NCBI GenBank assembly: GCA_021730905.1 | Contig: JAKFYK010000023.1 | Location: forward strand, 1 to 47,580 | Direction of reading: 5' to 3' | DNA: 47,580 nucleotides | Source: Betaproteobacteria bacterium | GTDB taxonomy: Bacteria; Pseudomonadota; Gammaproteobacteria; Burkholderiales; SG8-41 | Shown: one piece after another, positions 1-8,087 of the stretch | How positions within the stretch are numbered: position 1 is the stretch's first letter | Layout: each line of letters opens with the position of its first letter | The notes under the pieces: generated by a model | What the model was told of the DNA's origin: nothing | What the model saw: the letters and a program-made list of their open reading frames with translations, nothing else | Databases searched by the model: none | Translations under genes and position numbers: made by a program

Positions 1-187
1 CGACTACGTGAAGCAAGCGCCGCACGCGGCACGCAACCATCCGACCACGGAACATTTTCTGCCGCTGTTTGTAGCCCTGGGCGCCGCCGGAGCAAACGCC
101 CGCATCACGCGTGAACTGCGTGGAGAGGCGGATCGGGCACTCGCGCTCGACGGCTATGTGTTCGAGCGCGGGGACGCAGCGGCCTGA
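1..187 (+). CDS. DODA/LigB-type extradiol dioxygenase, C-terminal fragment
   Basis: The open frame enters from the left edge (first full codon at base 2) and stops at TGA 185-187, giving the last 61 residues of a protein. The segment HPTTEHFLPLFVALGAAG is the conserved C-terminal signature of DODA-type class III extradiol ring-cleavage dioxygenases (YgiD / 4,5-DOPA dioxygenase-like), and the end (DGYVFERG) matches the usual final strand. Family members are cytosolic non-haem iron or zinc enzymes that open catechol-type rings or act on related phenolics. The metal-binding N-terminal half is outside the window, so activity cannot be judged. The next gene is convergent, 7 bp away. Confidence 0.75.
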   Translation, partial: DYVKQAPHAARNHPTTEHFLPLFVALGAAGANARITRELRGEADRALALDGYVFERGDAAA

Positions 188-194
188 GCCGTGG

Positions 195-944
195 TCAAGG
201 CACCTCGCGGCGACGGCGCAACATCAGATACAACAACAGCGGCGCCATCGCCGCCAGCAGGTGCTTCAGCGAATGACCGCTGATGAAGTTCACGGTCAAA
301 TCAAACGTCTCGCGGTCGTACAACTCGGCGACCTTGGCCAGTGCGTAAAAACCCAGTCCGTACAGCAAATAGATGCGGTGCGAGTAGCTTCCGCGAAACA
401 TCGCCAGCAAAAACGGTATCGCCAATAACGGCGCGAGCTGCACCCAGATATACACGCGCAGATCATCGGTGTGGCGCCACCAGAATACGCTGGCCACACC
501 CAGAATCAGCGCGGGAATCAGCACCGGCCGCTCGAATTGCGCGCCGAGATGCTCGCTCATCAGCGCGGCAAACAGACCCATGAACGCCAGCGTCATCGGC
601 AGACGGTCCCACACCAGCGTGTCGTCGTTGGGCGTCTCGTGATAGTAGCCCGAGCCGACAAACACCAGCGCCACACCTGCGAAAAACACCATCCACGACA
701 GCCGCGCGCCGGTCTTCAGATGCCGGTAACACCACGCGCAGCCGATCAATCCGATCAGCAGAAACGCCAGGTTCGACGCGACATTGCCGAAGTTTTGTAT
801 GCCAAGGCAGGTGCGCACATCGGCAAAAAAGTGATAGCCCTTGGCCTGCGGTATGGGCGCGTGCAGCAACAGCAGATACAGCAACGGCGCCACCACGATC
901 GCCGTCAGCAATGCGACACGTCTTCGAAATTGCGTGTGATCCAT
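195..944 (-). CDS. CREST-superfamily (alkaline ceramidase-like) membrane protein
   Basis: A 249-residue protein with about seven hydrophobic segments. It carries the spaced motifs SNLAFLLIG (about 58-66), GSGYYHETPNDDTLVWDRLP (about 98-117) and SGHSLKHLLA near the C-terminus. These supply the Ser, Asp and three His residues shared by the CREST superfamily (alkaline ceramidases, PAQR receptors, Per1), which are integral-membrane zinc-dependent amide hydrolases. An amidase acting on a lipid is likely but the substrate is unknown. ATG at 944 follows AGGTAA at close spacing. It lies 23 bp after the Ldh-family gene on the same strand and may be cotranscribed with it. Confidence 0.72.
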   Translation of the reverse strand: MDHTQFRRRVALLTAIVVAPLLYLLLLHAPIPQAKGYHFFADVRTCLGIQNFGNVASNLAFLLIGLIGCAWCYRHLKTGARLSWMVFFAGVALVFVGSGYYHETPNDDTLVWDRLPMTLAFMGLFAALMSEHLGAQFERPVLIPALILGVASVFWWRHTDDLRVYIWVQLAPLLAIPFLLAMFRGSYSHRIYLLYGLGFYALAKVAELYDRETFDLTVNFISGHSLKHLLAAMAPLLLYLMLRRRREVP

Positions 945-967
945 GGGTTACCTGATCGCTGATTACC

Positions 968-2017
968 TTATTTTGCCAGCGGCATTATGGCAAGTTCCGA
1001 CGCCAGTTTGTCGAGTGCTTCCATCAGCGACGGCGGCATCGGCACGCCGTTTTTCAGGCGATCCGCGCGCGCGGCATGTGCGCCTTCGCCCGGGATGTGG
1101 ATATGCTCCACGCCGGGCAGACGCTCGGAATTGCGCAGATCACGCACCAGCGCATCGACGCTCTTTTTGAATTCCGCGACAGGCTGGAATGCTTCGATAT
1201 TGATCGCCACAATGCAGTGGCCGGTGTTGGTGGGCGTCGTATCGTCGGCATTGAAATCGACGACATCGCGGCCCATCGCCGCACCGTTCAGCGTGCCGGC
1301 GAGCAGCCCAAACATCAGCGCGAGGCCATAGCCCTTGTAGCCACCGATGGGCAGCAGAAAACCCTCGTTGGACCGCCTGGGATCGGTGAGCGCCTTTCCC
1401 GTCCGGTCCATCATCCAGCCTTCGGGCATCATCTCGCCGCGCTGCGCCTTGGTTTTGACTTTGCCGTACGCCGCGACGGTGGTTGCCATGTCGAGGATCA
1501 CCGGTGCTTCATTTTCGCCGGGCATGGCAATCGCAATCGGATTGGTGGACAGCAGCATGTCGAGCCCGCCCCACGCCGGTAAATGATTGGCGTTGCCCAC
1601 CGCCAGATACAGCCCGATCATGTTGTGCTCGACCGGCATGCTGGCATAGAGCGACGCCGGGCCCGCATGATTACTCCATTTCGCACCCACCCACGCCACG
1701 CCGGCGGTTTTCGCTTTCTCGATCGCTTTCTCTGTTGCAAAACGCATCACCAGATGGCCCATGCCGTTGTCGCCATTCACCAGCGCCATGCCCGCAGCTT
1801 CGCGCTCGATACGAATATTGGGCTTGACGTTGACCGCGCCGCCCTTGATGCGGCGTATGTACTGCGGCAGGCGAAAAATGCCGTGGCCTTCGGAGCCGTT
1901 CACATCGGCGCGCGTCATCAGCTCGGCGATGCGCTTTGCGTCGTGAGCGCTGATACCCACCTGTTCGAACGCGCGCGCCGTAAATGCCGCAAGCTGCTGC
2001 GATGAAAATCGTTGCAA
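968..2017 (-). CDS. Ldh-family NAD(P)-dependent oxidoreductase
   Basis: This 349-residue protein matches the malate/L-lactate dehydrogenase (Ldh, PF02615) family, which uses a fold unrelated to classical lactate dehydrogenases and oxidises 2-hydroxyacids, ureidoglycolate or similar compounds. Evidence is the N-terminal ADVNGSEGHGIFRLPQYI (about residues 37-54), the NHAG motif near 115, LSTNPIAIAMPG near 156, and GGYKGYGLALMFGLLAG near 225. The start is TTG at 2017, preceded by GGGAG; no earlier ATG fits and the N-terminus has normal family length. It follows the Bug protein gene by 29 bp and is probably in the same CoA-acid operon, where it could oxidise the imported hydroxyacid. Confidence 0.85.
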   Translation of the reverse strand: MQRFSSQQLAAFTARAFEQVGISAHDAKRIAELMTRADVNGSEGHGIFRLPQYIRRIKGGAVNVKPNIRIEREAAGMALVNGDNGMGHLVMRFATEKAIEKAKTAGVAWVGAKWSNHAGPASLYASMPVEHNMIGLYLAVGNANHLPAWGGLDMLLSTNPIAIAMPGENEAPVILDMATTVAAYGKVKTKAQRGEMMPEGWMMDRTGKALTDPRRSNEGFLLPIGGYKGYGLALMFGLLAGTLNGAAMGRDVVDFNADDTTPTNTGHCIVAINIEAFQPVAEFKKSVDALVRDLRNSERLPGVEHIHIPGEGAHAARADRLKNGVPMPPSLMEALDKLASELAIMPLAK

Positions 2018-2046
2018 TGCCTTTTTCTCCCGTTGCGCGCGCGAGG

Positions 2047-3024
2047 TCAGTCGATGCGCAGATTATTGTCCTTGATGATTTTTTCCCAGCGCTTCGCTTC
2101 GGACCGCACGTAGTCGTCAGATTCTTTGGGCGAAGCAGACAGCGAAATCGGCAATTGCCGCTTGGACAGCAGGCCTTCCGCCTCCAGCTCTTTCATGGCG
2201 GCGATGGTATCCCTGAAAATCTTGTCGATCACCGCGCGCGGCGTTTTCACCGGCGCGAAGATGCCGTTCCAGTTGAGACTGCCGATGCCGCCGAAGCCCG
2301 CTTCGGCCATGATCGGCACGTTCGGGAAATCCGCGAGACGCTTTTCCGACGTCACCGCAAAAGCCTTGATCTGCCCGGCGCGCACCGGCCCCGCGTTGGA
2401 GGCCACATTTGAAATATTGATATGCGAATCGCCACGGATCAGATTGGTCAGCGTTTCACCGGCGCCCTTGGTGGGAATGTGCAGCATCTTCACACCGGCA
2501 CGCGCCGTCAGCGCCAGCATGTCCAGATGCGAATACGAACCCAGCGGCGCACCGTAGTTGAGCTGCCCGTTGCGTGATCTTGCATAATCCATCGCCTCTT
2601 TCAGCGTGTTCGCGGGCACCTTGGGACTGCCGAGAATAAAATTGGGAATCGCCACCAGTTGCGTCACGCCCGCCAGATCTTTCAGCGCATTCACGCTCAT
2701 GTTTTTCGAGAACAGCAGCGGATTGATGGAGTTGGTGGAGATGTTGCCCACCAGCAGTGTGTGGCCATCGGGCGCTGCCGTGGCCACAAGCTCGACGGCG
2801 ATATTGCCGGCAGCGCCCGCGCGATTGTCCACCACCACTTGCTGCCCCAGTCTCTGGGAAAGTCGCGGCTCGAGTATGCGCGCGATGATATCGGTTGCGC
2901 CGCCCGGCGCGAACGGCACGACCATGCGAACCGGACGCATCGGATAATTTTGGGCCGACGCCGCTTGTGTAAACACCAATGCAGTCAGCATCGTTGCAGC
3001 AGCCGCAGAAATTTTTGCACGCAT
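2047..3024 (-). CDS. Bug-family (TctC-like) substrate-binding protein 1
   Basis: A 325-residue periplasmic binding protein of the tripartite tricarboxylate transporter type. The signal peptide ends ASA|Q at residues 24/25, followed by NYPMRPVRMVVPFAPGG and then VVDNRAGAAGNIAVE, APDGHTLLVGN and a C-terminal IFAPVKTP. The usual ligand-loop HVPYKG is HIPTKG here. The open frame extends 22 codons further upstream, but ATG 3024 has AGAGGAAACC directly before it and starts a standard signal peptide. It is the only transporter part in the CoA-transferase/crotonase operon, so it probably captures the acid which that pathway consumes. No TctA/TctB gene is near. Confidence 0.93.
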   Translation of the reverse strand: MRAKISAAAATMLTALVFTQAASAQNYPMRPVRMVVPFAPGGATDIIARILEPRLSQRLGQQVVVDNRAGAAGNIAVELVATAAPDGHTLLVGNISTNSINPLLFSKNMSVNALKDLAGVTQLVAIPNFILGSPKVPANTLKEAMDYARSRNGQLNYGAPLGSYSHLDMLALTARAGVKMLHIPTKGAGETLTNLIRGDSHINISNVASNAGPVRAGQIKAFAVTSEKRLADFPNVPIMAEAGFGGIGSLNWNGIFAPVKTPRAVIDKIFRDTIAAMKELEAEGLLSKRQLPISLSASPKESDDYVRSEAKRWEKIIKDNNLRID

Positions 3025-3094
3025 GGTTTCCTCTTTCAGTCGAAGTATTTGTGAACACTCTGCCGCTTGCGGAAGCATTCGTTTCTGCACAATG

Positions 3095-3112
3095 TAACTA
3101 TTTGTTTTTATT
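3095..3112 (+). repeat. Recurrent AT-rich 18-mer, copy A
   Basis: The sequence is TAACTATTTGTTTTTATT. Near-identical copies occur at 25519-25537, 36357-36374 and 41251-41268, with variants at 12404-12422 and, inverted, at 19585-19604. This copy begins about 6 bp beyond the stop codon of the VOC gene and lies about 70 bp upstream of Bug protein 1, so it could be part of that gene's promoter or leader. The function is unknown. Confidence 0.6.
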
Positions 3113-3117
3113 GTATT

Positions 3118-3525
3118 TTATTTATGTTCTTCAAATTCAACGAGCGCGCCCAGAAAATCTTTCGGATGCACGAACGCAATGCGCTCGCCATGCACATTGT
3201 ATTGTGGATTACCGTCGCCCAGCACCTGCGCGCCTTTGCCGGAAAGTTCGGTGCGCGCGGCATCCACGCTGTCCACGCCGACGCAGAAGTGATGGATGCC
3301 GCCCCTGGGATTGCGTACGAGAAATTTGGCGACCGGCGAATCCTCACGCGACGGCTCCATCAGTTCGATTTTCGCATTGCCGAGATCAACATAGGCCATG
3401 CGTACGCCCTGCTGTTCGTTGACACTGATCTCGCCGATCTGCAAGCCATACACTTCAGCGAGACGCTTGGCCGCGGCATCGAGGCTGGGGACGACGATCG
3501 AAACGTGGCTGAGTCCGGTAATCAT
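3118..3525 (-). CDS. VOC-family protein, methylmalonyl-CoA epimerase-like
   Basis: A 135-residue vicinal-oxygen-chelate protein with two beta-alpha-beta-beta-beta modules. It shows HVSIVVPSLD near the N-terminus, IELMEP, SPVAKFL, then GIHHFCVGVDSVDAA and a C-terminal HPKDFLGALVEFEE. This order, with metal ligands at the first His, the HH pair and the last Glu, matches methylmalonyl-CoA epimerases, which racemise 2-methylacyl-CoAs in the cytosol. ATG 3525 is preferred. An alternative TTG at 3537 would overlap the stop of the CoA-transferase gene (TTGA). The tight coupling to the CoA-transferase supports a role on an acyl-CoA thioester, though the substrate is not known. Confidence 0.82.
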   Translation of the reverse strand: MITGLSHVSIVVPSLDAAAKRLAEVYGLQIGEISVNEQQGVRMAYVDLGNAKIELMEPSREDSPVAKFLVRNPRGGIHHFCVGVDSVDAARTELSGKGAQVLGDGNPQYNVHGERIAFVHPKDFLGALVEFEEHK

Positions 3526-3533
3526 GTACAGTG

Positions 3534-4736
3534 TCAAACAATCTTCTGTGCGCGCAATTCGGCTATGCGTTCCGCCGACAACCCCAGTTCATCGCCCAGC
3601 ACCTGCTCGGTATGCTGTCCCAGTGTCGGCGGCGCGCGGCGGATCGATGGCGGTGTATCGCTGAAACGAAACGGCATGCCCAGCACTTTCACGTCGCCCG
3701 CTGTCGGATGCCTGACGGTACGCACCATATCGCATGCAACGGTATGCGGCGCCGACAGCGCCTGCGCCACACTGTTGATGCGGCCGCAGGGAATACCAGC
3801 GTCGGTGAGTTTAGCGATCAATGATCCGGCGTCTTCCACCTTGAGCGCCTCGATGATCAGGCCGTCGATGGCGTCACGATTAACCACGCGGTCGGGATTC
3901 TTGATAAACCGCGCGTCCTTCGCCCATTCGGCATGGCCGAGGGCTGCGGCAAATTTGGCGAACTGCCCGTCGTTGCCCACCGCCACCGCAATCATGCCGT
4001 CCTTCACCGGATACGCGGTATAGGGCACGATGTTCGGATGCCCGTTGCCGAAACGACGCGCATCCTTGCCGGAAACCAGATGGTTCGACGCCACGTTTGC
4101 CAGCATGAACAGACCGGACTCGTAGAGCGACACCTCCACATGCTGACCACGCCCGGTGCGGTGCCGCGCGTTGAGCGCCGCCAGTATTGAATTGCACGCC
4201 AGCAAACCCGTGGTGATGTCGACGATGGCGACACCGTATTTCATCGGGTCGCCATCGGTCTCGCCACAAATGCTCATCAGACCGGATTCGGCCTGCAAAA
4301 TAAAATCGTAGCCCGGAAGACCACCCTTGGGACCGTCAGTGCCATAACCGGTGATGGAGCAGCGCACCACGCGCGGCGCGTTTTGTTCCAGCCAGTCGCG
4401 GGTGAAACCCCATTTCTCCAGCGTGCCCGCCTTGAAGTTTTCGACCAGCACGTCGCATTGCCCAATCAATTTCGCGAGGATTTCCTGCCCGGCTTTGGCC
4501 GCCATGTTGAGCGTGATTGAACGCTTGTTGCGGTTAATCCCCAGAAAATACGCCGACTCTCCGCCGGCGAACGGCGGCCCCCACGTGCGCGTATCGTCAC
4601 CTGCGCCCGGCGGCTCTACCTTGATCACCTCGGCGCCCATGTCGCCGAGGGTCATCGCGCACAGCGGGCCAGCAAGGATGCGCGTGAGATCGAGTACGCG
4701 GATGCCGTCGAGGGCGCCTTGGTTTTGTTCGGCCAT
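3534..4736 (-). CDS. CaiB/BaiF (class III) CoA-transferase
   Basis: A 400-residue cytosolic family III CoA-transferase, which moves CoA between carboxylic acids through an aspartyl-CoA anhydride. Diagnostic segments are GIRVLDLTRILAGPLCAM (11-28), GAEVIKVEPPGAGDDTR (34-50), LVENFKAGTLEKWG (97-110) and LPGYDFILQAESG (140-152), where Asp144 is the expected nucleophile. The frame could start at 4799, but that extension is encoded by the GTGAA repeat tract; ATG 4736 gives the normal N-terminus. It lies between the crotonase and the VOC gene and probably activates the acid delivered by Bug protein 1. Confidence 0.92.
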   Translation of the reverse strand: MAEQNQGALDGIRVLDLTRILAGPLCAMTLGDMGAEVIKVEPPGAGDDTRTWGPPFAGGESAYFLGINRNKRSITLNMAAKAGQEILAKLIGQCDVLVENFKAGTLEKWGFTRDWLEQNAPRVVRCSITGYGTDGPKGGLPGYDFILQAESGLMSICGETDGDPMKYGVAIVDITTGLLACNSILAALNARHRTGRGQHVEVSLYESGLFMLANVASNHLVSGKDARRFGNGHPNIVPYTAYPVKDGMIAVAVGNDGQFAKFAAALGHAEWAKDARFIKNPDRVVNRDAIDGLIIEALKVEDAGSLIAKLTDAGIPCGRINSVAQALSAPHTVACDMVRTVRHPTAGDVKVLGMPFRFSDTPPSIRRAPPTLGQHTEQVLGDELGLSAERIAELRAQKIV

Positions 4737-4757
4737 TGCGACTTTCTTGATTGAACC

Positions 4758-4816
4758 GTGAAGACGTGAATGGGTGAAGGTGTGAAGGGGGTACCCCATC
4801 TACCCCTTCACTACTT
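4758..4816 (-). repeat. GTGAANNN octamer tract forming a hairpin
   Basis: On the plus strand four consecutive 8-bp units start with GTGAA (4758, 4766, 4774, 4782). The last two units (4774-4790) can pair with an inverted copy at 4800-4816, giving a long stem with two mismatches around GGTACCCC. The tract begins inside the stop codon of the crotonase gene on the minus strand and fills the gap to the CoA-transferase gene. Related tracts occur at 6859-6883 and 13533-13572. It could act as an intercistronic mRNA stem-loop or be a relic of a dispersed repeat. Confidence 0.65.
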
Positions 4817-5718
4817 CACTTTTTCTTCGCTCGCATCGACGGCGGTGCATTGAGATCGCGTTCATTGCCGTCCAGGTATTCGGCCAGCATCTTCTTGTCG
4901 CGCAGGCGGAATTTCTGGAAATCGGGCTTGCGTCCGGCAAGGAAGGCATTCATGCCTTCATTCGCTTCTTCCGATCCCCACACGTGCGCGAGCAACTCCA
5001 TCCCCTGCTGCCACGAGGCGTAAAGCATGTCGGATTCGGAATTGAGCGACTTTTTGGTCATGCGGATGGTCAGCGCGCTATGACCCTTCATGGTTTCGCA
5101 CCACTTGAGCGTTTCCTTGCGCAGATCCTTCTGCGGCACGCATTTGTTGATGAGACCGACTTCGACTGCCTCTTTCGCACCGAAGCGGCGTGCGCAAAAA
5201 ATCATTTCGCGCGCAAGGCGTTCGCCGATGATGCGCGGGATGTATTGCGTGGCGCCCACCGTCGGGCAAGCGCCGACTTTGGCGCCGGTCTGCCCGAGCA
5301 CCGCGTTCTCAGAGGCGATCACCAGATCGCACCACAGCGCGAGTTCGTGCCCGCCGCCCATGCACCAGCCGTTGACCATCGCGATCACCGGAATCGGCAG
5401 GCCGCGTATGGTCATCGCCAGACCCAGCATGCGGTCGTTCCACATGTAGGCATTGTTGAAATTGAGGCGTTTCATGGCGTAGAAATCACCGCCGGCGGAA
5501 AACGATTTGTCTCCCGCACCGGTCACCACCGCACACACGATCGACGGATCTTCGCGCGTCGATTTCAGCGCGTCGATCATTTCATCCAGCGTCTGTTCGC
5601 GGAAACAATTCAGTACGCGCGGCCGATTGATGGTGACCCAAGCCACCTGATCTTTGACTTCATAGAGAATATCGCTGTATTTACGCTGCTTCGCCGGTTT
5701 TTTCTTGATTGCTGCCAT
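4816..5718 (-). CDS. Crotonase-fold enzyme of MenB/BadI type
   Basis: A 300-residue member of the enoyl-CoA hydratase/isomerase superfamily. FSAGGD (73-78) and GWCMGGGHELAL (117-128) form the acyl-CoA oxyanion hole, and Glu125 matches one of the two catalytic glutamates of true hydratases. The second is absent: the segment reads GQTGAKVGACPTVG, as in MenB (naphthoate synthase) and BadI (ketocyclohexane-carboxyl-CoA hydrolase). This suggests C-C bond formation or ring opening rather than simple hydration. ATG 5718 has GAGGGAG eight bases upstream; GTG 5724 is too close to that site. It is the first gene of the minus-strand operon with the CoA-transferase, VOC and Bug genes. Confidence 0.85.
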   Translation of the reverse strand: MAAIKKKPAKQRKYSDILYEVKDQVAWVTINRPRVLNCFREQTLDEMIDALKSTREDPSIVCAVVTGAGDKSFSAGGDFYAMKRLNFNNAYMWNDRMLGLAMTIRGLPIPVIAMVNGWCMGGGHELALWCDLVIASENAVLGQTGAKVGACPTVGATQYIPRIIGERLAREMIFCARRFGAKEAVEVGLINKCVPQKDLRKETLKWCETMKGHSALTIRMTKKSLNSESDMLYASWQQGMELLAHVWGSEEANEGMNAFLAGRKPDFQKFRLRDKKMLAEYLDGNERDLNAPPSMRAKKK

Positions 5719-5785
5719 GACCACAACTCCCTCGGATGTATATAAAAGAACGGGGCATGGAGTTTACCAGAACAGTACTCGGCGA

Positions 5786-5814
5786 TTGACAACCCCACTC
5801 GCGGTAACTATCGT
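5786..5814 (+). promoter_or_regulatory. Candidate sigma-70 promoter for Bug protein 2
   Basis: A perfect TTGACA at 5786-5791 is followed after 17 bp by TATCGT at 5809-5814, four of six matches to a -10 box. It lies in the divergent gap between the crotonase and Bug protein 2 and would give a leader of about 43 nt. This is sequence-only evidence. Confidence 0.45.
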
Positions 5815-5863
5815 GTTTCCCCGTCGCCCGGTAATCATCCAAAACATCGAGGAGCCCTCATCC

Positions 5864-6862
5864 ATGCGCCTTATTTACCACAGGCTGAACTTTGCAGGTG
5901 TGCTTTGCGTGGTATTCGCAGGCGCTGCCAGTGCGCAGACCGCTTCGACGGGCTCAGGGCAGGCTTATCCAAGCCGGCTGGTGCGCATCATCGTGCCGTT
6001 CGTTCCTGGCGGACCCACCGACATACAGGGACGCTGGGCGGCGCAGCAGTTGAGCAACGCGCTGGGACAGAATTTCATCGTCGAGAATCGTGGCGGCGGC
6101 GGTGGCGTGCCGGGCACCGAGGCCGTGGTCAGAGCAGCACCCGATGGCTATACCCTGCTCGCGGGCAATCCCGGCCCGCTCACGGTGTCGCCCAGCGTCA
6201 ACGCCAGGATGCCGTATGACACGCTGCGCGATCTGGCGCCGATTTTTTTGATTGCGCGCACTGCGAGCTGCCTGTGCGTCCATCCCAGCGTTCCTGCGAA
6301 AGGCGTCAAGGAATTCATCGCGCTGGCAAAAGCGCAGCCGGGCAAGATCAATTACGGCTCACCGGGTGTGGGCACGGTGGGCCATTTTGCCACCGAGTTG
6401 TTTGCCACGCAGGCCGGCATCAGGATGAATCATGTGCCGTATAAGGGTGCGGCGCAGTACACCATCGATTTGATCGCCGGCCACATCGAAATCGCGATTA
6501 TCCAGTTCGCGGGCTGCGCGCCGCTGTTGCAGCAAAACAAACTGCGCGCGATCGGCGCAACCTCGGAAAAGCGCACGCCTTTGTTGCCGCAACTGCCGAC
6601 CATCGCCGAGCAGGGTATCAGCGGATTCGTCAGCTACAACTGGAACGGCGTGCTCGCACCGGCGAAAACGCCCCGCGAAGTCATCACGCGCGTACACGAC
6701 GTGTTGGCGAAACAAATGAGCACGCAGGAAGTGCGCGACCTGTTTGTCGGGCAAGGCCACGAAGTCGGCGGCCTCGGGCCCGAGGATTACGCCAGCTTCA
6801 TTCGCAATGAAATCGAGAAGTGGGCGCGCGTGGCCAAAGCTGCAGGCATACAAAAACAGTGA
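5864..6862 (+). CDS. Bug-family substrate-binding protein 2
   Basis: A 332-residue periplasmic binding protein. The signal peptide ends ASA|Q at 24/25. After that comes an unusual Ser/Thr/Gly linker, TASTGSGQA, before the normal mature start YPSRLVRIIVPFVPGG; the linker is encoded by a dispersed repeat (5942-5961) also seen in Bug protein 7. Other family segments are RAAPDGYTLLAGN, HVPYKGAAQYT and a C-terminal VLAPAKTP. Cysteines occur in the ligand-domain segment TASCLCVHPS, which is rare among the paralogues here. ATG 5864 lies 11 bases after GGAG; the open frame upstream of it is non-coding. The downstream hydrolase begins 44 bp later and is likely cotranscribed. Confidence 0.92.
   Translation: MRLIYHRLNFAGVLCVVFAGAASAQTASTGSGQAYPSRLVRIIVPFVPGGPTDIQGRWAAQQLSNALGQNFIVENRGGGGGVPGTEAVVRAAPDGYTLLAGNPGPLTVSPSVNARMPYDTLRDLAPIFLIARTASCLCVHPSVPAKGVKEFIALAKAQPGKINYGSPGVGTVGHFATELFATQAGIRMNHVPYKGAAQYTIDLIAGHIEIAIIQFAGCAPLLQQNKLRAIGATSEKRTPLLPQLPTIAEQGISGFVSYNWNGVLAPAKTPREVITRVHDVLAKQMSTQEVRDLFVGQGHEVGGLGPEDYASFIRNEIEKWARVAKAAGIQKQ
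5942..5961 (+). repeat. Dispersed GCTTCGAC-GCTCAG repeat inside a CDS
   Basis: The sequence GCTTCGACGGGCTCAGGGCA lies in frame directly after the signal-peptide region of Bug protein 2. A near copy, GCTTCGACAAGCTCAGCA, is at 23108-23125 on the minus strand at the equivalent place in Bug protein 7. I recall TTCGACAAGCTCAG-type sequences as common dispersed repeats in proteobacterial genomes; this should be confirmed by search. Confidence 0.6.
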
Positions 6863-6883
6863 AGATGTGATTCACCCCTTCAC
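6859..6883 (+). repeat. GTGAA-type inverted repeat at a gene end
   Basis: Nested arms GTGAAG (6859-6864) with CTTCAC (6878-6883), and GTGA (6867-6870) with TCAC (6872-6875), begin at the stop codon of Bug protein 2. The GTGAA unit and its position at a stop codon resemble the tract at 4758-4816. It may be an intercistronic stem-loop before the hydrolase gene. Confidence 0.5.
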
Positions 6884-6906
6884 AGTATTCATCCAAGGAG
6901 AACCTC

Positions 6907-8079
6907 ATGTCCGAAAAAAAAGATCCCCCGTATTTCATGTATTTCCCCGGCAACTACCGCTGGTCGGCGGCCTTCATCAATATGATGGGATCAGCCGCGT
7001 ACGGCGGCTCGGACATCGGCGAGCTGCATAAAATCGGGCAGTTGCTCAAAGGCAAGGGCGCCGAGGACGATGACGCATGGTTCGACGCCTGCGTGAAAGT
7101 CGCCGACGGCGTGCGCGCCTACGCGGAAAAATTCGAAGCCGGCGGCCATCGTGTGTCCGCCGCAGCATCGTATCTGCGTGCCTGTAATTACTACCAGATG
7201 GCGGAACGCTTTCGCACGCCGAAAGACGATAAAGCGCTGGCAGCGTTCCGCACTGGTGTGAATTGTTTTCAGAAGCATGCCAAGCTCAGCGACGTAAAAA
7301 TCGAAGTGGTGGAAGTACCGTACGACGGCAAGAGCCTGCCCGCGTACTTCGTGCATGCGCAAAATCCGAAAGTCAAACGCGCGCCGTGCGTAGTGTTTTT
7401 CGATGGTCTCGACGTCACCAAGGAAATCCAGTTCGTGCGCGGCGTCACCGATCTCATCAAGCGCGGCATTTCGTGCCTGGTGATGGACGGTCCCGGCACC
7501 GGCGAGGCGATCCGCTTTCGCCAGATGTATCTGCGCCACGACTACGAAGTCGCGGGTTCGGCATGCATCGACTGGCTGGAAAAGCGCGACGACGTGGATG
7601 CGAAGAAAATCGGCATCGTTGCCATCAGCCTGGGCGGCTATTATTCGCCGCGCTGCGCCGCGATGGATCATCGCTACGCCGCGTGCATCGCCTGGGGCGC
7701 GCAGTGGGATTACCATGCCACCTGGAAAAAACGCGTCGACGCGCAGTTCAAAACCTCGCTGTCGGTGCCGGGCCATCACATCAACTGGATACTCGGCGTC
7801 GATTCCCTCGATAAGGCGCTGAAAGCGCTGGAACCGTACAAGCTCGACGGCGTGATGCAGAAGATGCGCTGCCCGTTCCTGCTGGTGCACGGCGCAGAAG
7901 ACGAGCAGATCCCGCTTGCCGACGCGCAAAAGCAGTTCGACGCCTGCGGCTCCAGGGACAAGACATTTCGCGTCTATACTGCAGAAGAAGGCGGTTCGCA
8001 ACACTGCCAGCGCGATTACCTTACACTGGTGGTGGCGGACATGTGGAACTGGTTCGAGGACAAATTGGCACGCTCTTGA
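6907..8079 (+). CDS. Alpha/beta hydrolase, FrsA / DHPON-hydrolase-like
   Basis: A 390-residue cytosolic hydrolase with a helical N-terminal lid domain (about 1-130) followed by an alpha/beta hydrolase core. Nucleophile Ser241 is in the elbow AISLGG, the acid is probably Asp332 in HGAEDEQIP, and the base His366 in SQHCQRD. This layout, with DGPGTGEAIR near 194, matches the FrsA/DUF1100 group, including 2,6-dihydroxypseudooxynicotine hydrolase, which cleaves C-C bonds in acyl-aromatic compounds. ATG 6907 follows AAGGAGAACCTC. Between a Bug protein and an RND efflux pair, it may act on the compound that Bug protein 2 imports. The exact substrate cannot be read from sequence. Confidence 0.82.
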   Translation: MSEKKDPPYFMYFPGNYRWSAAFINMMGSAAYGGSDIGELHKIGQLLKGKGAEDDDAWFDACVKVADGVRAYAEKFEAGGHRVSAAASYLRACNYYQMAERFRTPKDDKALAAFRTGVNCFQKHAKLSDVKIEVVEVPYDGKSLPAYFVHAQNPKVKRAPCVVFFDGLDVTKEIQFVRGVTDLIKRGISCLVMDGPGTGEAIRFRQMYLRHDYEVAGSACIDWLEKRDDVDAKKIGIVAISLGGYYSPRCAAMDHRYAACIAWGAQWDYHATWKKRVDAQFKTSLSVPGHHINWILGVDSLDKALKALEPYKLDGVMQKMRCPFLLVHGAEDEQIPLADAQKQFDACGSRDKTFRVYTAEEGGSQHCQRDYLTLVVADMWNWFEDKLARS

Positions 8080-8087
8080 AAGCCTTG

